Assembly (NCBI GenBank): GCA_020634565.1
Contig: JACKBN010000015.1
Coordinates: forward strand, 95,727 to 159,726
Length of the DNA: 64,000 nt
Direction: 5' to 3'
From: Ardenticatenaceae bacterium
Lineage (GTDB): Bacteria; Chloroflexota; Anaerolineae; Promineifilales; Promineifilaceae
How positions within the stretch are numbered: the first letter of the stretch is position 1; every line of letters starts with the position of its first letter. A model generated the notes under the pieces. The model searched no databases. It was not told the origin of the DNA and saw nothing but the letters and a program-made list of their open reading frames with translations. A program made the position numbers and the translations under genes. Positions 16,932 to 25,003 of the stretch are shown here, in pieces.

Positions 16932-18308
16932 GTGTCTCTTTTAAAACGAATCGAAAGAAACCAGGAATCAACAACCCAAGCAGAGCCATCTAAGCTTCAG
17001 GAACTGAGAGTTAAAAGAGCTTCTCCAGCAGTGGGATCACGCGATGCTTACGTTGACCTGAAAAATCGTGTCCAGCAGCGACTGATTGCCGAATTAGACC
17101 CTAGCATGGACATTACACAAACGGCCGAAGTACGCATGACGATTCAGGAAATGTTTGAATCCATGTTGGCCGAAGAAAGCATTGTCCTCACCCGTAATGA
17201 AAAACGTCGTCTGTTCGAGGCAATTGTGGCCGAAATTTTGGGTTTTGGCCCTCTTGAGCAGTTTTTGCACATGGATGGCGTTACAGAAATTATGGTGAAT
17301 GGGCCTAAAAATGTATATGTTGAACGCGGTGGAAAGATCCAGCGCGTTAATGTGACATTTGAAGATAACGATCACCTCCTGCGTATTATTGATCGTATTG
17401 TGGCACCTTTGGGACGCCGTATTGATGAAGGATCACCGATGGTAGATGCTCGTTTGCCAGATGGTTCTCGTGTGAATGCCGTCATTCAGCCTATTTCCCT
17501 AAATGGTGCCTCACTAACCATTCGTATTTTCTCCAAGATTCCTTTTACAGTAGAAAACATTATTGAATTTGGCAGTATTACTGTTGAAGCCGTAGAGTTT
17601 CTTAAAGCCTGTGTCATTTCCAAGCTCAATGTTATGATTTCTGGTGGTACAGGCTCAGGAAAGACCACCCTATTGAACATTCTTTCTGGCTTTATTCCTG
17701 ATGATGAGCGTATTGTAACCATCGAAAATGCGGCCGAATTGCAACTGCGCCAGGACCATGTGGTTACACTGGAATCACGCACGGCTAACGTGGAAGGGCG
17801 GGGAGCCGTCACCATTCAGGATTTGGTGATTAACTCTTTGCGTATGCGCCCTGATCGTATCATCGTTGGTGAGGTTCGTGGCGGTGAAGCGTTAGACATG
17901 TTGCAGGCGATGAATACAGGTCATGATGGTAGCTTGGCAACCGGCCATGCGAACAGCCCTCGCGATATGCTTTCCCGTTTGGAAACGATGGTGTTGATGG
18001 CTGGTATGGACTTGCCGCACCGCGCTATTCGTGAGCAAATTGCCTCAGCCATTCATCTTGTCGTGCATCAGGATCGTATGCGTGATGGGTCCCGTAAAGT
18101 CACCGCGATTAGTGAAATTCAAGGTATGGAAGGTGATGTAATTACCACATCAGAAATCTTCCGTTTTGAGCAGACTAACATTGAAAATGGCAAGGTAATT
18201 GGTCGCTTGCGCCCAACTGGTTTGCGGCCTAAGTTCATGTGGAAAATTCAGGAGGCGGGTATTATGCTGCCGCCTTCAATCTTTGGTATTGGTAGTCGCC
18301 GTCGTTAG
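16932..18308 (+). CDS. tadA: TadA/CpaF pilus assembly ATPase
   Basis: Secretion/assembly ATPase of 458 aa. The conserved N-terminal domain (EILGFGPLEQFL, VTEIMVNGP, GSPMVDARLPDGSRVNA) precedes Walker A GGTGSGKT at 238-245, the Asp-box region IENAAELQL, Walker B RIIVGEVRGGEA at 309-320 and the His-box MNTGHDGSLATGHAN. GTG start with GGAGG at 16921-16925, 6 nt before it; the alternative of no initiation here is unlikely given the 2-bp spacing to tadZ. It powers extension of the Flp pilus with TadB and TadC. Confidence 0.95.
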   Translation: MSLLKRIERNQESTTQAEPSKLQELRVKRASPAVGSRDAYVDLKNRVQQRLIAELDPSMDITQTAEVRMTIQEMFESMLAEESIVLTRNEKRRLFEAIVAEILGFGPLEQFLHMDGVTEIMVNGPKNVYVERGGKIQRVNVTFEDNDHLLRIIDRIVAPLGRRIDEGSPMVDARLPDGSRVNAVIQPISLNGASLTIRIFSKIPFTVENIIEFGSITVEAVEFLKACVISKLNVMISGGTGSGKTTLLNILSGFIPDDERIVTIENAAELQLRQDHVVTLESRTANVEGRGAVTIQDLVINSLRMRPDRIIVGEVRGGEALDMLQAMNTGHDGSLATGHANSPRDMLSRLETMVLMAGMDLPHRAIREQIASAIHLVVHQDRMRDGSRKVTAISEIQGMEGDVITTSEIFRFEQTNIENGKVIGRLRPTGLRPKFMWKIQEAGIMLPPSIFGIGSRRR

Positions 18309-18344
18309 TAACTAGGACTGCTGTAACCTTAAAGGAGCGTGCTC

Positions 18345-19340
18345 ATGTCTCCATTAATTTTCGTCGTTGGAGGTATCGCCCTGTTGCTGATACTTGGCGC
18401 AGGTGTTGCCATTGCTGCTACTGGGGGTCAAAGAGCAGTTGATGAGCGTCTAGAACAGTTCGTTGGGGCGACAACGGTTGTAGAGTTACCAGAAAGTGTT
18501 GATTCTCCCGATGGTCCTGATGTCGCTGACAGATTGGATAAAGCATTAGCGGGGCGGAATTTTTTCGAACCAATCCGAGAGCGTATTTCCAGGGCAGATG
18601 CTAAACTTCGTGTTAGTGAGTATGTGACTCTGGTTGTTATCTCCGGTGCGGTGGCCGCAATTATTGGCTATTTTCTTCCCCAGCAAAATTCAATTTTAAT
18701 TGCGGTTATTGCCGGATTTTTTGGGCTACGCATTCCCCGAATGTATGTACGGACAATGGCAAAGCGGCGTATGCAGGCTTTTGATGCCCAGTTGAGCGAC
18801 ACGCTGAATTTGTGGGTCAATGCACTTCGTTCTGGATATAGCGTTTTGCAATCTATGGAAGCAATTGCCACCGAGTTGGCACCTCCTGTTTCGGTGGAGT
18901 TTGAACGGGTGGTACAAGAAGTGCGCCTGGGTTTGAGTGTAGAACAAGCATTGGCAAATATGTATCGTCGGGTGCCGAGCGAGGACCTGGATTTGGTGAT
19001 TACGGCCGTAAATATTCAGCGTGAGGTTGGTGGTAATCTGGCTGAAGTGCTAGACACCATTAGCTTTACCATTCGAGAACGCGTTCGTATCAAGGGCGAA
19101 ATTCGTACTTTAACGGCTCAGGGCCGTGTCTCAGGCTGGATTATCAGTCTTTTGCCCATTGTTTTGGGTTTTATCCTTTTCTTGATTAATCCAGAATATG
19201 TTTCTGAACTTTGGGTACGGGAAGATCCATGGATTTTCCCGCAGGTTATCCCCTGTGGTTGGGTTGTTCTGGCCTTTAGCGGGATCATGATTGGGGCCGG
19301 AGCATTTGCCATTAGCAAGATTGTGGACATTGAAGTGTAA
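18345..19340 (+). CDS. tadB: TadB inner-membrane pilus assembly protein
   Basis: 331 aa, type II secretion F-domain family. An N-terminal membrane helix, two helices around residues 88-130, the cytoplasmic F domain (FDAQLSDTLNLWVNALRSGYSVLQSMEAIA, then AVNIQREVGGNLAEVLD) and two C-terminal helices. AAAGGAG at 18331-18337 is correctly spaced (7 nt) for the ATG at 18345; the upstream GTG at 18339 would be too close. Works with TadC as the platform for TadA. Confidence 0.92.
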   Translation: MSPLIFVVGGIALLLILGAGVAIAATGGQRAVDERLEQFVGATTVVELPESVDSPDGPDVADRLDKALAGRNFFEPIRERISRADAKLRVSEYVTLVVISGAVAAIIGYFLPQQNSILIAVIAGFFGLRIPRMYVRTMAKRRMQAFDAQLSDTLNLWVNALRSGYSVLQSMEAIATELAPPVSVEFERVVQEVRLGLSVEQALANMYRRVPSEDLDLVITAVNIQREVGGNLAEVLDTISFTIRERVRIKGEIRTLTAQGRVSGWIISLLPIVLGFILFLINPEYVSELWVREDPWIFPQVIPCGWVVLAFSGIMIGAGAFAISKIVDIEV

Positions 19341-19376
19341 CGGCCGTTTCATTTGATAACTGGAGACCATTAAATT

Positions 19377-20321
19377 ATGACCCCATTAATGTTGCTGATT
19401 ATCGTAGTGGTTGCCATTTTGTTGATGGTGGGTAGCGTTTTGCTTTTGCGCCGCTCAGAAGACGATCCCCTGGCTGTGCGTATTGATGAATTTGCTGCCA
19501 GAGAAGAAATCGTCTCTATCGAAGAAATCGAGCTTTCATTGCCCTTCTCGGATCGTGTGTTTGTGCCCATGATTCGTCGTGTTAGCGAATTTTTAGTTCG
19601 CTATACGCCTCAGAAAACGCTTGAAAGCACAACTCGGCTTTTGGAGCTGGCTGGTAATCCCCGAAATATGCGCGCCGCGGATTTCATTGTGATACGTGGT
19701 GTTTTTACGGTCTTTTTTGCCGCTTTAGTGTTTCTGATGATGACACGCCTGAGCAGCGCCGAGCTAAATAGACGCTTGCTCTATACTCTGGGTGCTGCGG
19801 TTCTGGGTTGGTATTTGCCCTTTATGTTGCTGCGCTCAATGGTAGACCGTCGGAAAGAAGCCATCATTAAAAAACTGCCAGATGCCCTGGACTTGATGAC
19901 GATTTGTGTGGATGCTGGTTTGACGTTTAATGCTGCTATGCAAAAAGTGGATGAAAAGTGGGATGATCCGCTAGCCAACGAGTTTGGTCGCGTTATTCAC
20001 GAAATGCAGCTTGGCAAATCACGTCGTCAATCGCTCCGAGATATGTCCGACCGGATGGATGTATCGGATGTGACAAGTTTTATTGCGGCCGTTTTGCAAG
20101 CAGACCAGTTAGGTGTGGGTATTGGTAAAATTTTACGTATCCAATCTGAGCAGATGCGTGTACGGCGGCGTCAGCGAGCGGAAGAGAAAGCCCAGCAAGC
20201 ACCAGTGAAAATGTTGTTCCCAATGGTGTTCCTGATTTTCCCCTCCATCTTTGTAGTTTTGCTTGGTCCTGCCGGATTCCAGATGTTGCGCAGCGATTCC
20301 CTTGGGGGCATCACTGGCTAA
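19377..20321 (+). CDS. tadC: TadC inner-membrane pilus assembly protein
   Basis: 314 aa, second F-domain protein of the Tad platform. N-terminal helix, paired helices near residues 100-150, then KKLPDALDLMTICVDAGLTFNAAM and DVTSFIAAVLQADQLGVGIGKIL, and a C-terminal helix (MVFLIFPSIFVVLLGPAGF). GGAG precedes the ATG by about 10 nt. No TadD/E/F/G, secretin or RcpC homologue follows; the operon ends here. Confidence 0.92.
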   Translation: MTPLMLLIIVVVAILLMVGSVLLLRRSEDDPLAVRIDEFAAREEIVSIEEIELSLPFSDRVFVPMIRRVSEFLVRYTPQKTLESTTRLLELAGNPRNMRAADFIVIRGVFTVFFAALVFLMMTRLSSAELNRRLLYTLGAAVLGWYLPFMLLRSMVDRRKEAIIKKLPDALDLMTICVDAGLTFNAAMQKVDEKWDDPLANEFGRVIHEMQLGKSRRQSLRDMSDRMDVSDVTSFIAAVLQADQLGVGIGKILRIQSEQMRVRRRQRAEEKAQQAPVKMLFPMVFLIFPSIFVVLLGPAGFQMLRSDSLGGITG

Positions 20322-20353
20322 ACCAAACATATAGTTTGAAGTTTTAATTTTTA

Positions 20354-20382
20354 GATGGGTCGTATACTGCATACGGCCCATC
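20354..20382 (+). promoter_or_regulatory. Hairpin covering the start codon of the ComF-like gene
   Basis: 12-bp stem (20354-20365 with 20371-20382, one G-U pair) and a 5-nt loop. The ATG at 20355 is inside the left arm. No clean T run follows, though the sequence after it is AT-rich. It may be a terminator for the tad operon, a translational switch, or a sign that the true comF start is downstream. Confidence 0.55.
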
Positions 20383-21149
20383 AATTAACAACTCTTTTAG
20401 AAAAGGTCAAGCAGTCGTTGACTGAAAAGACTCAACTGCCAGCCTTGACCTGGCGTAACCGTGCTAGAGGGCTGGCAGATTCCCTCCTTAATTTTGTATT
20501 CCCCCCTGTCTGTGGCGCTTGTAAAAAAGCAGGTTCATTATTGTGTGAAACTTGCCATGCCCAATTGCAATGGGTTCAGGCACCGCTATGTAATCGTTGC
20601 GGCCGGCCTGTAACGAAACCGACAGAGCGCTGCTCGGTTTGCCAGGAACGGCCGTTACCCCTCCACCAAATTCGTGCGGCCGTTTTGTTTGCCCATCCCG
20701 TCTCCAAGTTGATTCACAACCTGAAATACAATGGCGCTTTTGCCCTCTCCAGGCCATTGGCCCAGCTGATGGCTGACGCCTGGGCGCAGTGGCATATGCC
20801 CGTGGATCTGGTGATGCCAATACCACTGCATGCGGAACGGGAACGCAAAAGAGGGTACAATCAGTCTACGCTGCTTACCCGCGACTTCTGTAATTTGGTG
20901 GCGCTGCCGTATGTGGAAGATGGTCTGACAAGAACGCGCTTTACGACGCCACAGGTGGGCTTAACGGCCGTTGAACGGCTAAAAAATGTACAGGATGCAT
21001 TTGCTGCTAACGTAGACGTTGTGGGCAAACATGTATTGCTGATTGATGATGTGTGTACGACTGGCGCGACAATGGCAGCTGCGGCCAACATACTTATAGC
21101 GTCCGGCGCGCAGGCTGTTTCTGGCTATTGTGTGGCTCGCGCTATCTAG
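20355..21149 (+). CDS. comF: ComF family phosphoribosyltransferase-like protein
   Basis: 264 aa. An N-terminal double zinc ribbon (VFPPVCGACKKAG, LCETCHAQL, LCNRCGRPV, CSVCQERP) precedes a type I phosphoribosyltransferase fold (PIPLHAERERKRGYNQS, VLLIDDVCTTGATMAAAA with the PRPP loop). ComF proteins take part in DNA uptake and fork repair in competent bacteria; a Tad pilus operon directly upstream makes a DNA-uptake role thinkable but unproven. The first 50 residues before the zinc ribbon are long for the family, and the ATG lies in a hairpin; TTG 20417 is an alternative start. Confidence 0.88.
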   Translation: MGRILHTAHQLTTLLEKVKQSLTEKTQLPALTWRNRARGLADSLLNFVFPPVCGACKKAGSLLCETCHAQLQWVQAPLCNRCGRPVTKPTERCSVCQERPLPLHQIRAAVLFAHPVSKLIHNLKYNGAFALSRPLAQLMADAWAQWHMPVDLVMPIPLHAERERKRGYNQSTLLTRDFCNLVALPYVEDGLTRTRFTTPQVGLTAVERLKNVQDAFAANVDVVGKHVLLIDDVCTTGATMAAAANILIASGAQAVSGYCVARAI

Positions 21150-21280
21150 GTTGTCAGAGAAATCGCCATTTAGCATCAGTTATAATGAACTTAATCACTT
21201 TAGTTATCATACCATTTCGCATATGATGGAGATGTGTAAACAACCAGAATTTCTTTTCCAACAAAAAGGGAGATTAGACA

Positions 21281-21847
21281 ATGGAACTATCAGTTAACGG
21301 CCGTAACATGGAAGTTACCACTAGATTACGAAACTATGTGGAAAAAAAGACAGTAAAACTTGATAGATATATGCCCAATCTGGCTGAAATACACGTAGAC
21401 CTTTCCGAAACCAACGCGCGCAACGTGGTTGAACGGCAGGTGGCCCAAATCACCATTCGGGACAATCGGGGCACCATTTTGCGGGCTGAGGAACGCAGCA
21501 ATGACATGTTTGCCTCCATTGACGCAGTCGTAGACAAGCTGTACCGGCAGATTAGCCGTTATCGCGGCAAGCGGCGGCGTAAATGGCGTGGGGGCAATGG
21601 CAGCGAAGAACTGGTTATGGGTGAACCGCTGCCCCTTGAAGAAGAAATCGTTGAATCGGATGACCCGGCAATTGTGCGCACCAAGCATTTCACTATGCGT
21701 CCCATGAGCACAGACGAAGCGCTCGATCAGATTGAATTGTTGGGCCATGATTTCTTTGTTTTTTACAATGCAGATGAGCAAGCCGTTAACGTGCTTTACC
21801 GGCGGCGTGACAATAACTACGGGTTACTTCAGCCCGACATGGATTAA
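21281..21847 (+). CDS. hpf: Long-form ribosome hibernation promoting factor
   Basis: 188 aa. The N-terminal S30AE domain (residues 1-105; MELSVNGRNMEVTTRLRNYVEKK) binds the 30S decoding centre. The C-terminal domain (about 130-185; VRTKHFTMRPMSTDEALDQIE, HDFFVFYNADE, NVLYRRRDNNYGLL) mediates 100S dimerisation, so this is the long form. GGGAG precedes the ATG by 8 nt. The 130-bp upstream gap holds TATAAT at 21181-21186 without a convincing -35. Followed by its own terminator. Confidence 0.95.
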   Translation: MELSVNGRNMEVTTRLRNYVEKKTVKLDRYMPNLAEIHVDLSETNARNVVERQVAQITIRDNRGTILRAEERSNDMFASIDAVVDKLYRQISRYRGKRRRKWRGGNGSEELVMGEPLPLEEEIVESDDPAIVRTKHFTMRPMSTDEALDQIELLGHDFFVFYNADEQAVNVLYRRRDNNYGLLQPDMD

Positions 21848-21860
21848 CTGATTAACGACC

Positions 21861-21904
21861 AATTGCCCGAAAACACACCAACCGTTTTCGGGCAATTGTT
21901 TTTT
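21861..21904 (+). terminator. Rho-independent terminator after hpf
   Basis: Perfect 14-bp stem (21861-21874 with 21884-21897), 9-nt loop, T run 21899-21904. Strong. Confidence 0.93.
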
Positions 21905-21918
21905 CTCCGCTATTTTCA

Positions 21919-22413
21919 ATGACAGCACCCCACATTCTTGTAGTATGTACCGCAAATATTTGCCGTTCGCCTGTTGCCGAAGCGCTATTGCAGGATAAGC
22001 TGCACGCCGCAGGGCTGGCCAGTTGGACTGTGACCTCTGCTGGCACCTGGGCTGTTGAAGGCAACGCAGCGTCGAGGTTTAGCGTTCTGCTCATGGAAGA
22101 GCAGGGGCTAGATATTCAAGCCCATCGTTCGCAGCCTGTTACCGACCAACGCATGGCGCAAACGGATTTGGTGCTGTGTATGGAAACAGAACATGTACGC
22201 ACTTTGCAGCGCGATTACCCATCGCACCAACACAAAATTTATACGCTGAGGCAAATGGTAGAGAAACGGGGCAGCGTCCGGGATCCGTACGGTGGTTCGC
22301 GGCGGCAGTACGAGCGCATGGTGGCCGAGGTGGATGAATTGATCGAGCAAGGTTTGCCGCGTATTCGGGCCTTGGCGCAGGAGAATTTTCAAAAACGAGG
22401 CAGAGATGGATAG
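21919..22413 (+). CDS. Low-molecular-weight protein phosphatase (tyrosine type predicted)
   Basis: 164 aa. P-loop C10-T-A-N-I-C-R16-S with Cys10 as nucleophile, and general acid D122 in VRDPYG. Residue 14 of the loop is Ile. In the arginine phosphatase YwlE the matching residue is Thr11, which selects phospho-arginine, so Ile points to phosphotyrosine (inference from the known specificity switch). The next gene starts 8 bp before its stop, so they are coupled. In bacteria such enzymes often control exopolysaccharide tyrosine kinases; none is seen here. Confidence 0.9.
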   Translation: MTAPHILVVCTANICRSPVAEALLQDKLHAAGLASWTVTSAGTWAVEGNAASRFSVLLMEEQGLDIQAHRSQPVTDQRMAQTDLVLCMETEHVRTLQRDYPSHQHKIYTLRQMVEKRGSVRDPYGGSRRQYERMVAEVDELIEQGLPRIRALAQENFQKRGRDG

Positions 22414-23161
22414 AGCTGAATTGGTAGCTTATTTAGATGATTATTTGCACATTGGCGAAATAGCTGATTATGGACCGCAAGGTTTGCAGGTAGAGACGGC
22501 CAACACAGAGGTGAAGCGCATTGCGTTGGCTGTGGATGTGTCGCCAGTGATTATAGAAACGGCCGTATCCTATCAAGCCGACATGCTCCTTGTGCACCAC
22601 GGTGTACTGTGGCGGCAGGTAGAGCGTATCGCCGGGCCTTTGGGCGAGCGCGTGCGGCAAATGATGTCCCATGGCCTAAACTTGTACGCCGCCCATCTGC
22701 CGCTGGATGCTCATCCAGAAGTGGGCAATAATGCGGTGCTGGCCAAAATGTTTGGCGTTACCAACCTGGAATGGTGGTATGCGCCCACCAACGTGCCTAT
22801 CGCTGTGGTCGGCGATGTGCCCTCCCAACCCAGCCTGGATGAACTGGCGGTGCAGGTCAACAGCCAGCTTAACACCGAGGCCCACGTGCTGGCACACGGT
22901 CCAAAAACCGTGCAGCGACTGGCCATCCTCTCTGGCTTTGGCGCAGACAAGGTGGCTGAGGCCAAAGCGCAAGGGGCCGACACCTTTTTGACCGGCGAAA
23001 CCTCCCATGCCAATTACTGGGCCGCCTCCGATTTGGGCATGAACGTCATTTTTGCCGGGCATTACGCTACGGAGACGGTTGGCGTGCAGGCATTGGGTGT
23101 CCATCTCACCGAAAAATTTGGCATAGAAACAAGCTTTTTTGATTTTCCCACTAAAATGTAA
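22406..23161 (+). CDS. Nif3-like dinuclear metal-centre protein
   Basis: 251 aa, the NIF3/YbgI family, annotated in some genomes as GTP cyclohydrolase I type 2. Metal ligands: MLLVHHGVLW, YAAHLPLDAHPEVGNN, TGETSHANYW and FAGHYATETVGV. Short form without the inserted PII-like domain of some relatives. Molecular function is not settled for the family. Overlaps the phosphatase gene by 8 bp; CGAGG precedes the ATG. Confidence 0.9.
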   Translation: MDRAELVAYLDDYLHIGEIADYGPQGLQVETANTEVKRIALAVDVSPVIIETAVSYQADMLLVHHGVLWRQVERIAGPLGERVRQMMSHGLNLYAAHLPLDAHPEVGNNAVLAKMFGVTNLEWWYAPTNVPIAVVGDVPSQPSLDELAVQVNSQLNTEAHVLAHGPKTVQRLAILSGFGADKVAEAKAQGADTFLTGETSHANYWAASDLGMNVIFAGHYATETVGVQALGVHLTEKFGIETSFFDFPTKM

Positions 23162-23162
23162 A

Positions 23163-23216
23163 TAGTGGCTGGTGGCTAGCTTTTAACGGCCACTAGCCAT
23201 TAGCAACTACCCACTA
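23163..23216. repeat. Imperfect intergenic palindrome of TAGTGGC/GCCACTA words
   Basis: TAGTGGCTGGTGGCTAG pairs imperfectly with CCACTAGCCATTAGC and later CCCACTA. It fills the gap between the Nif3-like gene and kbl. Confidence 0.45.
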
Positions 23217-23233
23217 AAACGAGGAGAGTTCTT

Positions 23234-24415
23234 GTGACTGACAAAGCAATTGCCTGGATTGATGATGAAATTGCCGCGCTAAAAGCGGCCGGCTTGTTTA
23301 ACCGCATTCGCACCATCGAATCGCCCATGGACGGGCACGTAACGATAGACGGCCGTTCCCTACTCAACTTTTGTGCCAATAACTATTTGGGGCTGGCCAA
23401 TCATCCTCGGCTGCGAACGGCCGTAAAAGAAGCCGTTGATCAATACGGTGTAGGGCCAGGAGCCGTGCGCACCATTGCGGGCACCATGTCGCTGCATATT
23501 CAGCTGGAAGAGACGCTGGCGGCGTTTAAGCGGGCTGAGGCCTGCATTACCCTGCAAAGCGGCTTTACGGCCAATTTAGCCACCATTCCGGCGCTGGTGG
23601 GCAAGGGAGACATCATCTTTTCTGATGAACTGAATCACGCCAGTATTATCGACGGTTCGCGGCTGAGCCGGGCCACCATTGTGCGCTACAGCCACAACGA
23701 TGTCGATGACCTGCGCCGTAAAATTGCCGAGACGACCGAATACGGCCGTCGTCTCATCGTCACCGACGGCGTGTTTAGCATGGATGGCGACATCGCTCCG
23801 TTAGACAAAATTTGCGAAGTGGCTGAAGAGCACGATATTTTGCTGATGGTAGATGACGCTCACGGTGAAGGCGTGCTAGGCGAAGGTGGCCGTGGCATTG
23901 TGGATCATTTTGGCCTGCATGGCCGCGTAGACGTTGAAGTGGGCACGCTCAGCAAAGCGTTTGGCGTAATGGGCGGCCTGGTTGCCGGTAAGCAACCCAT
24001 CATTGACTGGCTGCGGCAGCGGGGACGGCCGTTTCTCTTTTCCAGTGCGCTCACTGTGCCCGATACGGCCGCTTGCCTGGCCGCCGTCGAACTGCTGGAA
24101 GAATCTACCGAGTTGGTGGATCGCCTGTGGAGCAATGCTGCCCTCTTCAAAAAAGAGATGCAAAACATGGGCTTTAACACCGGTGTGACTCAGACGCCCA
24201 TCGTGCCCGTGATGCTGGGGGAGGCAACCCTGGCCCAAAAGTTCAGCCAGCGGCTGTTTGAGGAAGGTGTGTTTGCGATGGCTATCGGTTATCCCACTGT
24301 GCCCCAGGGCAAAGCGCGCATCCGCGTCATGAACTCCGCCGCGCATAGCCATGATGATTTGGAGCAAGCACTGGATGTATTTGGCCGAGTTGGTAAAGAA
24401 CTGGGTGTCATCTAA
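23234..24415 (+). CDS. kbl: 2-amino-3-ketobutyrate CoA ligase (glycine C-acetyltransferase)
   Basis: PLP enzyme of 393 aa in threonine breakdown, converting 2-amino-3-oxobutyrate and CoA to glycine and acetyl-CoA. Diagnostic sequences: FCANNYLGLANHP, YGVGPGAVRTIAGTMSLH, FSDELNHASIIDGSRLS, VDDAHGEGVLG and the PLP lysine in GTLSKAFGVMGG. Length matches the family (about 395). GTG start with GAGGAGAG 5-6 nt before it. Threonine dehydrogenase is not adjacent. The related 8-amino-7-oxononanoate synthase is the main alternative, but GAVRTIAGT favours KBL. Confidence 0.88.
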   Translation: MTDKAIAWIDDEIAALKAAGLFNRIRTIESPMDGHVTIDGRSLLNFCANNYLGLANHPRLRTAVKEAVDQYGVGPGAVRTIAGTMSLHIQLEETLAAFKRAEACITLQSGFTANLATIPALVGKGDIIFSDELNHASIIDGSRLSRATIVRYSHNDVDDLRRKIAETTEYGRRLIVTDGVFSMDGDIAPLDKICEVAEEHDILLMVDDAHGEGVLGEGGRGIVDHFGLHGRVDVEVGTLSKAFGVMGGLVAGKQPIIDWLRQRGRPFLFSSALTVPDTAACLAAVELLEESTELVDRLWSNAALFKKEMQNMGFNTGVTQTPIVPVMLGEATLAQKFSQRLFEEGVFAMAIGYPTVPQGKARIRVMNSAAHSHDDLEQALDVFGRVGKELGVI

Positions 24416-24437
24416 CTTTGTACTTTATGCAGAAACA

Positions 24438-24474
24438 AAAAAGCACCCGGACAATGACTGCCCGGGTGCTTTTT
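24438..24474. terminator. Bidirectional terminator between kbl and the convergent gene
   Basis: Stem AAAGCACCCGG/CCGGGTGCTTT with A run on the left and T run on the right, loop about 11 nt; serves both strands. Confidence 0.92.
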
Positions 24475-24496
24475 AATTTCAATTGTTTGTCAGATT

Positions 24497-24892
24497 TTAG
24501 ACGCCTATACTCCGAATCTGAAGCATCTGGATAAACTTGTGTCGCAGTTCAGAATGGGTAAGTAATTTCTGGAAGATGGAAGGGTAGCGTGAGCCAATAT
24601 CCTCGCCTGCATAGGCCGAATCAGCTACCTGTCCCAGCCAATCGTAATCAGTCGCCACCAAGACAGAGCCGTATCCCTGGGCTTGTTCCAGCAGTTCTAA
24701 AAAGGTATCGCCAGCTTCTGGCCAGGCATTAAGCTGTAGCAGTTCGTGTCGCAGCGTTTGAATACTCATATCCTTGCTCTGGGAATTGGCAGATTTTTCA
24801 GCAGATAGGTTTCGTTCTGGTTCATAGGATTTGGCTGCTGTCCAATACCGAGTGTCTGTAAAATGACTCACTTCTGGCTCCCGTTTGCCCAT
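24497..24892 (-). CDS. Conserved-looking hypothetical protein
   Basis: 131 aa, not recognised. The N-terminal 45 residues are polar and probably disordered. The C-terminal 85 form a compact helical segment (LRHELLQLNAWPEAGDTFLELLE, ATDYDWLGQVADSAY, RYPSIFQKLLTHSELRHKFIQML). No membrane segment or catalytic motif. ATG at 24892 is preferred to the TTG at 24904; no good ribosome site is visible. Last gene of a minus-strand run, and the shared terminator lies just after it. Confidence 0.65.
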   Translation of the reverse strand: MGKREPEVSHFTDTRYWTAAKSYEPERNLSAEKSANSQSKDMSIQTLRHELLQLNAWPEAGDTFLELLEQAQGYGSVLVATDYDWLGQVADSAYAGEDIGSRYPSIFQKLLTHSELRHKFIQMLQIRSIGV

Positions 24893-25003
24893 TTTTATAG
24901 GCAATTCAGACTATTTTGCTAATTCGTGGTGTTTACAATCTCACTATAACAGAGAAACAATCAGGCTGGGCATAGGAATCCTGGACTATAGGCAGCCAAT
25001 CCC

